A DNA stretch of 64,000 nucleotides from Thermoplasmatota archaeon. Lineage in GTDB: Archaea; Thermoplasmatota; Poseidoniia; Poseidoniales; Thalassarchaeaceae. The stretch covers positions 1-64,000 of the forward strand of contig JAURCP010000003.1 of assembly GCA_030828405.1 (NCBI GenBank), written 5' to 3'. Under the pieces are notes generated by a model. That model did not search any database and was not told the origin of the DNA. It saw only the letters and a list, made by a program, of their open reading frames with translations. Position 1 is the first letter of the stretch. Every line of letters begins with the position of its first letter. Both the position numbers and the translations under genes were made by a program. Shown here piece by piece: positions 24,651 to 33,936 of this stretch.

Positions 24651-25403
24651 TCAGATATTTGATAGAACTTGCATCCTATTATACCATGGCCAAATCACAT
24701 TATGTTTCTCAACAATGTCGAAACCGTTCAGTCCTTGCATTGATCTGAGTATTCCATAATTAGCAAAATCAGCACCATTAGGTCTCTTGCCACCAAAGAA
24801 TTCTCCTTCTATCCCAGAAGACATAGAATCTAATTGAGTTTGTAAGTTTGTACGAGGAGGTTCATTGAACATTTTTGCACGACTTCTACCAATCATTCGC
24901 ATGACAATAGCGCCTAGCCATTTACTCACAATCCTATCTTTCAAACTAAACTTATCTACCTTAGTTACATAGTCCAATGCATGTAGTGATGTGCGATAGT
25001 TCTTGTAAATAACAGCAACAATACTTTTACCTAAAATATCATTTGAAAATTTCATCCACTTATCTTGTTCAGCATCTTCTCCCTCTCTTGGGAATTTATT
25101 GCCATGACTCTCATCAATGTAATGTAAGATATCATTAGAATCGTTTACGTGTGTCCCATCACTATCTACAAAAACAGGTACCTTTTTCCAATCTGACCAT
25201 TTTAATTCAGTCTTTTTCATAGGATCAACTTCAACATTGGAGAATTCTATATCTCTTGATTTCAATAATGATTTAACTTTCAATGAAAATGGACATGTTG
25301 CATAAGTGTAAATTGTTGGTTTTCCTTCAACAGAGCGTTCAGGAACTTTGTTTGGTTGAACTCCTCCAAAAGGCTTGTCTTTCCCATCAATTTTCTTGGC
25401 CAT
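24651..25403 (-). CDS. Glutathione-S-transferase-fold protein, mPGES-2-like, CPFS active site
   Basis: About 250 aa from the ATG at 25403. Glutaredoxin-like N-domain: PTIYTYATCPFSLKVKSLLKSRDIEF, then VEVDPMKKTELKWSDWKKVPVFVDSDGTHVNDSNDIL, followed by an alpha-helical GST C-domain. The stretch VEVDPMKKTELKWSDWKKVP closely follows eukaryotic prostaglandin E synthase 2 (VEVNPVxRxEIKxSxYKKVP). The usual CPFC is CPFS here, so only one thiol remains. Function in an archaeon is unknown: possibly a haem- or thiol-binding oxidoreductase. Tail to tail with hflX. Confidence 0.75.
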   Translation of the reverse strand: MAKKIDGKDKPFGGVQPNKVPERSVEGKPTIYTYATCPFSLKVKSLLKSRDIEFSNVEVDPMKKTELKWSDWKKVPVFVDSDGTHVNDSNDILHYIDESHGNKFPREGEDAEQDKWMKFSNDILGKSIVAVIYKNYRTSLHALDYVTKVDKFSLKDRIVSKWLGAIVMRMIGRSRAKMFNEPPRTNLQTQLDSMSSGIEGEFFGGKRPNGADFANYGILRSMQGLNGFDIVEKHNVIWPWYNRMQVLSNI

Positions 25404-25550
25404 GATTCCGCGAAAGCAACTCATATGTCAAGGTTCTGTATCAAATGTTCATACAAAAAGACAAATCTAGATATTACAACTATCTATAACTATTATTTCA
25501 GCCGTTAGTCTATGAAATCCTATGAAGGAGAAACGTCCGCCTCTAGTATT

Positions 25551-26798
25551 ATGGCTACGCTGTTTACTTCTGAATCAGTGTCTGCGGGCCATCCTGACAA
25601 AGTGTGTGACGCCATTTCTGACGCGATTGTCGATGCGTGTTTACATATTGATCCAATGTCCAGGGTCGCCGTTGAAACAATGGTCAAAGGTAAGTCTGAT
25701 AAGGCTGTAATTATACTAGCAGGGGAAGTCAGTTTATCTGGAAAACTTCCTCAATATGAACAAATTGCTAGAGAAACTGCAGCAAAAATTGGATATACGT
25801 CTCACTCAATTGGAATGGATGCAACTAGTCAAGAATTATGTGATGTCCAGGTACATATTACTACTCAATCACCAAACATTTCGCAAGGAGTCGATGGAGA
25901 TTCAGATGATGATGTAGGTGCTGGAGATCAAGGTATGATGTTTGGCTATGCATGTACTGAAACAGAGGCAGAAGATGAACTAAGAGGTAGATATTTTCCT
26001 CTTCCAGCCGCATTAGCTCAACGAATTTGTCGAAGACTCGATATGATTGTTCAGACCAATGAGATCCCATGGATAAGGCCAGACGGTAAAAGCCAAGTTA
26101 CAGTAGAATACGATGATTCAGGAACTCCTAGTCATGTTCATACAGTAGTTGTGGCGGCTCAACATGATTCAAAATTAAAAGATCAGTTTGATGGTGATGA
26201 AGAACTCGAACACCAATACGTTACAGAAGAAATTCGCAAGCATGTAGTCGAACATGCAATACCTTCCCATTGGTTAAGAAATGGATACAAACTTATCGTC
26301 AATGGTACTGGTAGATTTGCAGATCCAGGTGGACCATATTCTGATGCAGGAATTACGGGAAGAAAAATCGTAGTAGACACTTATGGTGGAATGGGCAGAC
26401 ATGGTGGAGGCGCATTTAGTGGCAAAGACCCGACTAAAGTCGATAGGTCTGCGGCTTACTACTCTCGCTGGGCAGCAAAGCATATTGTCGCAGCAGGTTT
26501 AGCTACAAGATGTGAAATTCAAGTCGCATATGTCATAGGCGTATCTCAACCTGTAAGTTTGCATGTGAATAGTTTCGGAACTGGAATAATTAGCGACAAA
26601 GAGTTAGAAAATAGAATCAATGAAGTATTTGATTTCAGACCTTCAGCAATAGTCCGTGATTTGAAATTAAGAGAGCCTAATTACAGCATCACATCTGCTG
26701 GTGGTCACTTCGGTCGTCCTTCAACAGAAGACGGAAACTTTGAGTGGGAGAGAATAGATGAAAATCGAATCACTGCTCTACAATCTAGTTTGAATTGA
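25551..26798 (+). CDS. metK: S-adenosylmethionine synthetase, bacterial type
   Basis: About 415 aa from the ATG at 25551 (MATLFTSESVSAGHPDKVCDAISDAIVDA); the track start lies 13 codons upstream and is not family-like. VGAGDQGMMFGYACTET, DTYGGMGRHGGGAFSGKDPTKVDRSAAYYSRW and AGGHFGRP are the ATP-, Mg- and methionine-site signatures of the bacterial/eukaryal MAT, not of the divergent archaeal MAT usual in Euryarchaeota. It supplies SAM for methyltransferases here and for SpeD. The HTH microprotein follows after 15 nt. Confidence 0.95.
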   Translation: MATLFTSESVSAGHPDKVCDAISDAIVDACLHIDPMSRVAVETMVKGKSDKAVIILAGEVSLSGKLPQYEQIARETAAKIGYTSHSIGMDATSQELCDVQVHITTQSPNISQGVDGDSDDDVGAGDQGMMFGYACTETEAEDELRGRYFPLPAALAQRICRRLDMIVQTNEIPWIRPDGKSQVTVEYDDSGTPSHVHTVVVAAQHDSKLKDQFDGDEELEHQYVTEEIRKHVVEHAIPSHWLRNGYKLIVNGTGRFADPGGPYSDAGITGRKIVVDTYGGMGRHGGGAFSGKDPTKVDRSAAYYSRWAAKHIVAAGLATRCEIQVAYVIGVSQPVSLHVNSFGTGIISDKELENRINEVFDFRPSAIVRDLKLREPNYSITSAGGHFGRPSTEDGNFEWERIDENRITALQSSLN

Positions 26799-26813
26799 TA
26801 ATTATATTTGGAC

Positions 26814-26948
26814 ATGTCCAAGCAATCACCTAAGTCTACAAGTCTTAGAGATTTGGCTAAAGAACTAAAGATATCGAAATCTTCTGTTTCAAATCATCTT
26901 AATTCATCCGAAAGTAAAATTGTAAGTAATTTCTTTGAATCCGATTAA
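26814..26948 (+). CDS. 44-aa HTH_10-like microprotein
   Basis: Missing from the ORF track because of size. ATG at 26814 to TAA at 26946-26948. The core SLRDLAKELKISKSSVSNHL is a complete helix-turn-helix and continues KIVSNFF. It mirrors the C-terminal HTH of the Bat-type regulator at 33937 (SIRDLAVKLGLSKSTVAEQL, then EIVKQFL). It is thus a free-standing DNA-binding module lacking any sensor part. Located 15 nt after metK, so probably co-transcribed with it; a role in feedback on metK or competition with larger HTH_10 regulators is inference. Confidence 0.62.
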   Translation: MSKQSPKSTSLRDLAKELKISKSSVSNHLNSSESKIVSNFFESD

Positions 26949-26995
26949 TACTCTTATACCGATGAGCACTTGAATAGGTTGTACGCCGGAGTGCT

Positions 26996-28651
26996 ATGGT
27001 TCGTGAGCTGGTAAGGCTAGATGAGATACACCGAACCTTTGGTCCGTTGACTATTTTGGAAGGAGTAAATCTTCGAATTGACGAAGGAGACAGGATAGGA
27101 GTTGTCGGCCACAATGGTGCAGGTAAGACCACTCTCCTAAGGACAATATCAAATCAAGATCAAGATATGGGAGACATTACTTTTGCACCAGGATTACGTT
27201 TAGCATTTCTAACTCAGATTAGAGATTTGGACGAAGACGCAACTTTAGGTGCAGAATTAAATCGACGAGGGCGGCAGTTCCAAGAACTCGTAGATGAAAT
27301 CACGGACATTGAAGCAAAAATGGCATTACCATCATTTTACGAAGGAGATTGGCAACCAACAATGGAAAGATATCAAGAGTTACAAGCTTTAATGGCACGT
27401 TCAGGTGGAGGAGATGTTGCCGGACATGCTCAAGAGATACTGAAAGCTTTAGATTTAGCTCATCACCCAATGGAAACGAAACTTTCTTCTCTTTCTGGAG
27501 GTGAAAAAGCGAAAGTTGCCCTCGCCAGACAATTGGTTGGATTGAAAGAAATAGATTTATTATTTTTAGACGAGCCAACAAATCATCTAGATTTACAAAC
27601 ACTTGATTGGTTAGAAAATTTTCTTTTAAGCTTCCAAGGTGCTTTATTGGTAGTAAGTCACGACAGATATTTCCTCGATAGAGTATGCAATAATATTGTT
27701 GAAATACAGGATGCACACTCCAAAGGTTATCCTGGTAATTATACCTCTTATCTCAAACAGAAAGAATTATTTCTTCAAACCTTAGAAGATAGAATTGACA
27801 AGACGCAGAAAGAATTGAAGAGGCTAAAGGGTGCCATGAAATCTATGAAAAGCAACAATAAATACGATAAATCAATATCTCAGAAACATTTCATGATAAT
27901 GCGTTCAGAGCGCGAATTAAAGTGGCTGAAATCGATAAAGCCAAGACAAAGGAGAATGCTTAATTTTTCTTTACAAGCAACAGAAAAATCTAGCCTCGAG
28001 GTGTTAGATTTCCATAAAGCCCATCTAAGTTTTGACGGTATGAAAAGACCAATTCTCCATGGCCTCGATGTCGGAGTCCGGAGGGGGCAAAAAATTGGGG
28101 TCGTAGGGCCAAATGGTGCAGGAAAAACCAGTATTTTGAGAACAATAATTGGTGAGCTGAAATTAGATTCCGGACAAATAGACGTCCGCCCCGGAGTCCA
28201 AATAGGCTATTTCCATCAAGATCATCGTTCTCTTGATTTTGAAAAAACACCGATAGAACAGATACAGCAATTAAAACCTAGAATGGAGTATAAGAATATC
28301 AGAGCAATGCTTGGCCAATTCCAATTTACTAGCGACATGGTAAATACAAAATTGAAAAAATTAAGTGGAGGGGAAAGAGCAAGAATTGCTATGTTAAAAC
28401 TTCTTCTTGAAGAAAATAATATGTTATTATTAGACGAACCCACCAATCATCTTGATACAGACGCCAAAGAAGCTTTGGAAGATGCTCTAGAAGAATATGA
28501 TGGAGGGATAATTACCGTCAGTCACGATAGATGGTTTTTGGATAAGATATGCGATACTATTTGGGAACTTCCTGGAGATGGTAGTCTATGGGTATGGCCA
28601 GGAAATTATTCTGAATATATCAAACGTAAAGAAAGTATAAAAAACAATTAA
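26996..28651 (+). CDS. ABC-F family ATPase (ribosome-associated)
   Basis: 551 aa, two complete ABC domains without membrane segments. Domain 1: GHNGAGKTTLLRT, LSGGEKAKVALARQL, LLFLDEPTNHLDLQT, VVSHDRYFLD; domain 2: GPNGAGKTSILRT, LSGGERARIAMLKLL, MLLLDEPTNHLDTDA, TVSHDRWFLD. The charged linker (DRIDKTQKELKRLKGAMKSMKS) is the P-site tRNA interaction motif region of ABC-F proteins. These act at the ribosomal E site to restart stalled translation or protect against inhibitors. Nearest to the Uup/ABCF type by layout; the specific subgroup cannot be fixed. Confidence 0.92.
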   Translation: MVRELVRLDEIHRTFGPLTILEGVNLRIDEGDRIGVVGHNGAGKTTLLRTISNQDQDMGDITFAPGLRLAFLTQIRDLDEDATLGAELNRRGRQFQELVDEITDIEAKMALPSFYEGDWQPTMERYQELQALMARSGGGDVAGHAQEILKALDLAHHPMETKLSSLSGGEKAKVALARQLVGLKEIDLLFLDEPTNHLDLQTLDWLENFLLSFQGALLVVSHDRYFLDRVCNNIVEIQDAHSKGYPGNYTSYLKQKELFLQTLEDRIDKTQKELKRLKGAMKSMKSNNKYDKSISQKHFMIMRSERELKWLKSIKPRQRRMLNFSLQATEKSSLEVLDFHKAHLSFDGMKRPILHGLDVGVRRGQKIGVVGPNGAGKTSILRTIIGELKLDSGQIDVRPGVQIGYFHQDHRSLDFEKTPIEQIQQLKPRMEYKNIRAMLGQFQFTSDMVNTKLKKLSGGERARIAMLKLLLEENNMLLLDEPTNHLDTDAKEALEDALEEYDGGIITVSHDRWFLDKICDTIWELPGDGSLWVWPGNYSEYIKRKESIKNN

Positions 28652-28658
28652 AAACACC

Positions 28659-28668
28659 TTTTTTTTTG
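28659..28668 (+). terminator. U-tract terminator after ABC-F gene
   Basis: A run of ten T on the plus strand begins 7 nt after the ABC-F stop codon and is followed by GATTTTCGG. Archaeal RNA polymerase terminates at such oligo-U stretches without needing a hairpin. It separates the ABC-F transcript from the large secreted-protein gene. Confidence 0.55.
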
Positions 28669-28723
28669 ATTTTCGGACCTGTCCGGTTACCTTACTATTA
28701 CCACTTACTCCCCTCAAAGGAAT

Positions 28724-31700
28724 ATGTCTCGTAGCTCCTTAGTGATGAAATATAATAATTTATCAACAATTAATAATACAGAAAATAGGTATAAATCTAG
28801 ACTATCTATTGCTTTAACTTTGATAATGTTTCTGTCGGTAATGGCGCCAAGTCTTTCTCCATCAATCGATAATTTAGATAAAGAGCAAGAAATACAATAT
28901 ACTGCAAATGGGACACTCGATGATACTTCTACGTCTACCTTACTTTCCAATCTTAACGCATCCAATCCAATTGAAGTAATTGGTGTAATGGACGATTCTC
29001 AGAGAGTTCATCTCGTTTGGATAGAAAATGGGACCAATCCTCAGTTATATTTCGCTTTAATTTCGACAAGTGGAATTGACTCAGTGCTCATAGATGCTAC
29101 GGCGATAGGAAATAACTCTACCACAGCATTGTCAAGCCCTTCTTTAGTAATCGACTCTAATTACAGGACACATATTGTTTGGGCTATTACAGACCTTGAG
29201 ATTCTTTACACAATAATCGACTCATCATTGGATGATCGAGATGGAGATGCCGGAGATATTGCCTCAATGACGCTTGTCTCTGAGCATACAGTAGCTGTTG
29301 GAACAGGGGTGAGAAATGATCCAGATATTGCTATCGATTCTTTTGATGCAACTCACATAGTTTGGGTAGATACTTATGATCCCCAAAGTACGTTCTTTGG
29401 GGCATCACTGATTTATTATGCAATGTTCACATTCAATACATCAGGTTCAAATTCAATTTCTACAATGATTAGTAATACTATCATAACACCCGCAATCGGT
29501 TACAAAGGTAGCCCAGCAATTTCCATGGGTCTCAATAATACAGTAATTGTAGTATGGGAAGATACCCGTGGTAGCTTAATAGAATATGTAGGATTGATAG
29601 ATTCTTCAGGCTCTATGACTACAGAGTGGTTAGATATGTGTGCGGTATTTTATGGAGGTAATCTGAGTAGTGGAGAGTATTTCCAAGGAGTCAAACCTAT
29701 GTTAGAGTCAGCTAGCATTACGGTTCTAGAAACTCTTTACGCAATAAGTGGTCAAATGAGTTTTGCGAGTGGCCAAAAAAATTGTGAGGATGCATACGAA
29801 ATAGGTGGTTATGGAGACGGTCCAAGAGATATTTCGCTTGGTCAAAATTCTACTGATACGTCAGGAGGGATAAGGGCATTATCTGATGTAATGTACAATG
29901 GCTCAAGTTACAATATTCCATCCGATTGGGGCTATAATAGTGAAATGTGGGGCCCTGGGTCTACATGGGCGTGCCTTTCTTGGAGAGATAATTCAGGGAG
30001 CATTCCAGGAAATCCAGCAACACCTAGTGATCATCAATGGAATCCAAATGCTACAAGATTGATAATTCCTGTTTCAGATGAAGGGCCGTTTGGTGGAGAC
30101 CCATCACAAGGATCTGACGATAATCAATCGATAGTTGAAGCTCATGATGCTTGTACCAAGGCGGGTATAATTCCTATTGCCATTGCTGGAACTTCAGCAT
30201 ATGGACCATCTACTGCAGCGGGTGGATCTGATTCATTGGTAAGATCTCACATGATGGATTTAGTACAATGTCCTGGAACTACAGTTGGAACTCAACAAAG
30301 AACATGTGATGACTTAACTTGGGGGACTAAAGATGCAGGAGGAGAAATGTACCTTTACCCATCAAATAATATGGCAAATTTCGAAGGTGATTTTGAAAGC
30401 GGAGCACTAACTAATGGTTGGGCCGTTTCTGGGACTTCTAGTAGCCCGTGGTCTGTTGAATCAGCAAATAATGGATTAGTATATTCCAGTATGAATCTGT
30501 GCGATATAGGTGGAACTACAGGAAACCCATCATTCCATTCATTGAATTGTACATATAATCACCCTTCAAATATAAATCCCGTTGAACTTACAGTAACAAT
30601 TGATAACTGGGCTTCTGAGTTTAGTATGGATGTAATTCTACCCAATGGAACGGTAGATTCATACAATTCAAGCGATGTCTCAAATAATTATAACTCTGTT
30701 CTGACGAGTTACACAGACACTGGAAATTATACAATTTATCTCAATGATACATATGGCGATGGAGGCACTTCTGTGTCTGCAGATTATTCTTACATATCTC
30801 AAGTAAATCCTTCATCCACACCAATCTCTGGTGTTTATTCGGCGCAATCTGGAGATATTTCTGATAGCCAAAGTACAAATTTAGAATTTGTCGGTATAAT
30901 GGCTGATGGTTCAGTCACATTTTCATATAATGTTTCATCAGAATCAAATTATGATTTCTTGAAGTTTTATGTTGATGGTATTCAAGTCGCTCAATGGTCA
31001 GGTTCTCAAAGTGGTAATTTCACGACACCAATCACTCTTGGTCAGCATACTCTGATGTGGCAATACGTGAAAGATGGAAGTGTCAGCTCTGGTCTTGATG
31101 CTGCTTGGATAGATGATGTAGTGATTCCAGTTGCGAATTATACTGAAGAATTGAATGCTTTAGTTAATGAGATAGTGTCATTAACTACTGGAAGTGGCTC
31201 AACTGAAACTTTCATGACTGTTCTAAATCCTTATTCACTTCTTAATTCTCCAAGAAGTGGATGGTCGGCTGGAATGCCTGCCATCAGTATCGATGAAGAC
31301 ACTGGAGAATATGTTGAAGATATCGGCCCTAGTCTAGATTATGTGTGGCAAGATAATCTGGGATGGAGTACAATAGGTCACTTTGTTTTAGTTAACGATA
31401 CTCGTTTAACTAATGGGCATGGTTGGTCTGTTAATCCAGAAGTAAATGTTGATGAAGAAGGAAATATCCATGTTGTATGGGTAGATGGACGTGACTCTAT
31501 GCCAGGTAAGGATGTTGCTTCTCAACTACATTACATGCAAATTGATTTGAGCAAGAAAGGTATCCTTGATGGAGAACATGAGGGATTAGATCTCAGCCAA
31601 GTAGCAGTTGTTACGAACTCAGCCGTTCCTGGGTCAGATATGACTTATGGAGCAAACCCACGAGTCGATTTTGATAATGATGGCTCAGTTCATATTACTT

Positions 31701-33889
31701 GGTTTGAATCCTTAGAAAATCCAGATACCTCTGAAGAAAGAGTTGAACTAAGATGGACAAGAATTAATTCTCCACAATTGAACAGTGATGGCGAGCTTCC
31801 AGTTGATCAAACACTGACTGAAGCTTATGGGGTTATCAACACTAGAATTATTACTTCCAGTTCAGACAATTTAATGGGTATCTTTGGTAATAATATACAA
31901 TCAGCCTCTCAACCAATAGTCAATTTTGACTGGCCAAATCGCGACATTATTTGGACAACTGATGATTGTCTTGATTCAACTCAAGAAGAAGAAAAATGGG
32001 ACGTATGTCTTTGGTCAGAAAATGTCTGGGATGTAGAAATTAGTGCATCTCCTGATGAACTGAACTTCTTCCCTTCAGAATCATTCAATACTAACTATCA
32101 AGTTAATGCGATACAATTACCTGGTGAATCTGACATAGTAATTATTGACGTCCAAGGTACTCCACAAAACTGGTTTATTGATGCTGGTTTTGCAGGTAAT
32201 TACCAGCATACAACAACTCTTATTGAAAATCAAATGAATAATTTCGATTTATTTATTCGTGCCCCTACATTGGAGCAAGCTAATCAAGATCAGGAGTTTT
32301 TATTGACAATTTCAATCCAGTCTTCAACCAAAGAAGAAGCAATTATTACAAAACTAATTCAGGTTAATCTAATCAATAATCAGGATTGGAATGATGACGA
32401 TAACGATGGAGTACTTGATGAGGATGATCTTTGTCAATTTGGTGAATCAAATTGGCAATCATCTCTGCTTACTGATCACGATGGAGATGGTTGTCGAGAT
32501 TCCTCTGAAGATTTAGACGACGATAATGATGGTAATTTTGATGACTATGACTCATGTCCAACCGGAGTAATTGGTGAAATACTCGATCAGGACAATGATG
32601 GCTGTGATGATATCTCTGAAGACTTAGACCTAGATGGTGATGGAGTACTGAATAGTGACGACTTATGCCCTAATGGCGCTCAATATTGGGCGGGCTTATC
32701 TGATGATAATGATGGAGACGGATGCCGAGATGCTGATGAAGATAATAATGATGATAACGACCCATTTTTAGATATTAATGATGCATGCCCATCTGGCCAT
32801 TCTTCATGGCAAGACCTATATTTCGATCATGATAATGACGGTTGTCATGATACATTCGAAGATAGTGATGATGACAATGATGGAATTAACGATAGAGACG
32901 ACAATTGTCCACAAGGACTTGTTCTGTGGATATCTAGTCCTGCTACCGATCAAGATGGAGACGGCTGTCATGACACAACTGAAGACGATGATAGAGACAA
33001 TGACGGCATTCTAGATAATTTAGACCAATGTTCGATGGGATTATCCGGATGGTTCTCAACTACGTTGAACGACTGGGATGCAGATGGATGTAATGATTCT
33101 CTGGAGGATTTAGACGACGATAATGATGGGTTCTTAGACACGGAAGACAATTGCGTTAGAAGTGATGTGAATTCCAATCACGGAGGTTCTGATGTAGATT
33201 TAGATGAAGATGGTTGTCTAGACGCTTCAGAAGATATGGATATCGACAATGATGGAATAGATAACGAGATAGATAATTGTCAAGATAATCCCACCTCTGG
33301 TTGGGTTTCAACAATCTTAGAAGACGTTGATCAGGACGGCTGTCATGATGATTATGAGGACTCGGATGATGATAACGATGGAGTTTTAGATAGTTTCGAC
33401 AACTGTCCAAATAGCATTTCCAGTGGCCTAGATATTGATAGTGATGGTTGTATAGACGATACTGAAGACTACGATGATGATGGTGATGGAATCTCTGACT
33501 CAAGAGATAGCTGCCCTAATGGGCTAGTTAATTGGCTATCTTCCAAGAAAACAGATGCAGACAGAGATGGTTGCATGGATTCAATTGAAGACAATAATAT
33601 AGAAATGAGTATAACTCAATTACTTACATCAAGTTCAGTGGTTACTGCAGGTATTTTTAGTGCATTAATCATCTTGCTATCTGGGTTAGTTTTAGTTCAA
33701 AGGAACCGTAATAGATCTGTAATAGCACCTGAATACACTGACGAGATATTAGATAGTGAAATTAAGACATCAGTTTGGACAGAGGATGATTCAGAAAAGC
33801 GAATGAATGATTTGAAACTAGTAGGATACTCTCCTGAAGTAGCACGTGCAATTGTACAAAATGAAAACCAATTTACTGAGGAACATTAG
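28724..33889 (+). CDS. Giant secreted/membrane-anchored protein with VWA-like domain and TSP3 calcium repeats
   Basis: 1721 aa. An N-terminal hydrophobic signal segment lies at about residues 25-46 (LSIALTLIMFLSVMAP), followed by beta-propeller-like repeats (VHLVWIENG, THIVWAITD, THIVWVDTY, TVIVVWEDTRG) and a VWA-like region (about 325-500: TRLIIPVSDEGPFGG, AHDACTKAGIIPIAIAG). Beta-sandwich segments and a second set of propeller repeats (IHVVWVDGRDS, VHITWFES) come next. About a dozen thrombospondin-3-type acidic repeats (DxDxDGxxD) occupy residues about 1222-1625. A C-terminal helix (about 1635-1655) and a cytoplasmic tail ending with a UBA-like LVGYSPEVARAIVQ complete it. Probably a Ca-stabilised cell-surface adhesin or sensor. 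An HTH_10 regulator follows. Confidence 0.85.
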   Translation: MSRSSLVMKYNNLSTINNTENRYKSRLSIALTLIMFLSVMAPSLSPSIDNLDKEQEIQYTANGTLDDTSTSTLLSNLNASNPIEVIGVMDDSQRVHLVWIENGTNPQLYFALISTSGIDSVLIDATAIGNNSTTALSSPSLVIDSNYRTHIVWAITDLEILYTIIDSSLDDRDGDAGDIASMTLVSEHTVAVGTGVRNDPDIAIDSFDATHIVWVDTYDPQSTFFGASLIYYAMFTFNTSGSNSISTMISNTIITPAIGYKGSPAISMGLNNTVIVVWEDTRGSLIEYVGLIDSSGSMTTEWLDMCAVFYGGNLSSGEYFQGVKPMLESASITVLETLYAISGQMSFASGQKNCEDAYEIGGYGDGPRDISLGQNSTDTSGGIRALSDVMYNGSSYNIPSDWGYNSEMWGPGSTWACLSWRDNSGSIPGNPATPSDHQWNPNATRLIIPVSDEGPFGGDPSQGSDDNQSIVEAHDACTKAGIIPIAIAGTSAYGPSTAAGGSDSLVRSHMMDLVQCPGTTVGTQQRTCDDLTWGTKDAGGEMYLYPSNNMANFEGDFESGALTNGWAVSGTSSSPWSVESANNGLVYSSMNLCDIGGTTGNPSFHSLNCTYNHPSNINPVELTVTIDNWASEFSMDVILPNGTVDSYNSSDVSNNYNSVLTSYTDTGNYTIYLNDTYGDGGTSVSADYSYISQVNPSSTPISGVYSAQSGDISDSQSTNLEFVGIMADGSVTFSYNVSSESNYDFLKFYVDGIQVAQWSGSQSGNFTTPITLGQHTLMWQYVKDGSVSSGLDAAWIDDVVIPVANYTEELNALVNEIVSLTTGSGSTETFMTVLNPYSLLNSPRSGWSAGMPAISIDEDTGEYVEDIGPSLDYVWQDNLGWSTIGHFVLVNDTRLTNGHGWSVNPEVNVDEEGNIHVVWVDGRDSMPGKDVASQLHYMQIDLSKKGILDGEHEGLDLSQVAVVTNSAVPGSDMTYGANPRVDFDNDGSVHITWFESLENPDTSEERVELRWTRINSPQLNSDGELPVDQTLTEAYGVINTRIITSSSDNLMGIFGNNIQSASQPIVNFDWPNRDIIWTTDDCLDSTQEEEKWDVCLWSENVWDVEISASPDELNFFPSESFNTNYQVNAIQLPGESDIVIIDVQGTPQNWFIDAGFAGNYQHTTTLIENQMNNFDLFIRAPTLEQANQDQEFLLTISIQSSTKEEAIITKLIQVNLINNQDWNDDDNDGVLDEDDLCQFGESNWQSSLLTDHDGDGCRDSSEDLDDDNDGNFDDYDSCPTGVIGEILDQDNDGCDDISEDLDLDGDGVLNSDDLCPNGAQYWAGLSDDNDGDGCRDADEDNNDDNDPFLDINDACPSGHSSWQDLYFDHDNDGCHDTFEDSDDDNDGINDRDDNCPQGLVLWISSPATDQDGDGCHDTTEDDDRDNDGILDNLDQCSMGLSGWFSTTLNDWDADGCNDSLEDLDDDNDGFLDTEDNCVRSDVNSNHGGSDVDLDEDGCLDASEDMDIDNDGIDNEIDNCQDNPTSGWVSTILEDVDQDGCHDDYEDSDDDNDGVLDSFDNCPNSISSGLDIDSDGCIDDTEDYDDDGDGISDSRDSCPNGLVNWLSSKKTDADRDGCMDSIEDNNIEMSITQLLTSSSVVTAGIFSALIILLSGLVLVQRNRNRSVIAPEYTDEILDSEIKTSVWTEDDSEKRMNDLKLVGYSPEVARAIVQNENQFTEEH

Positions 33890-33936
33890 AAAAACAAGAA
33901 AGAATCATTTTCTTAACCTCTGGGGGTTACTCAAGC

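Noticed and set aside
33156-33503. His-rich minus ORF inside the calcium-repeat gene
   Set aside because: Antisense shadow of the GAT/GAC-rich TSP3 repeats (reads as His/Leu/Tyr), no independent support.
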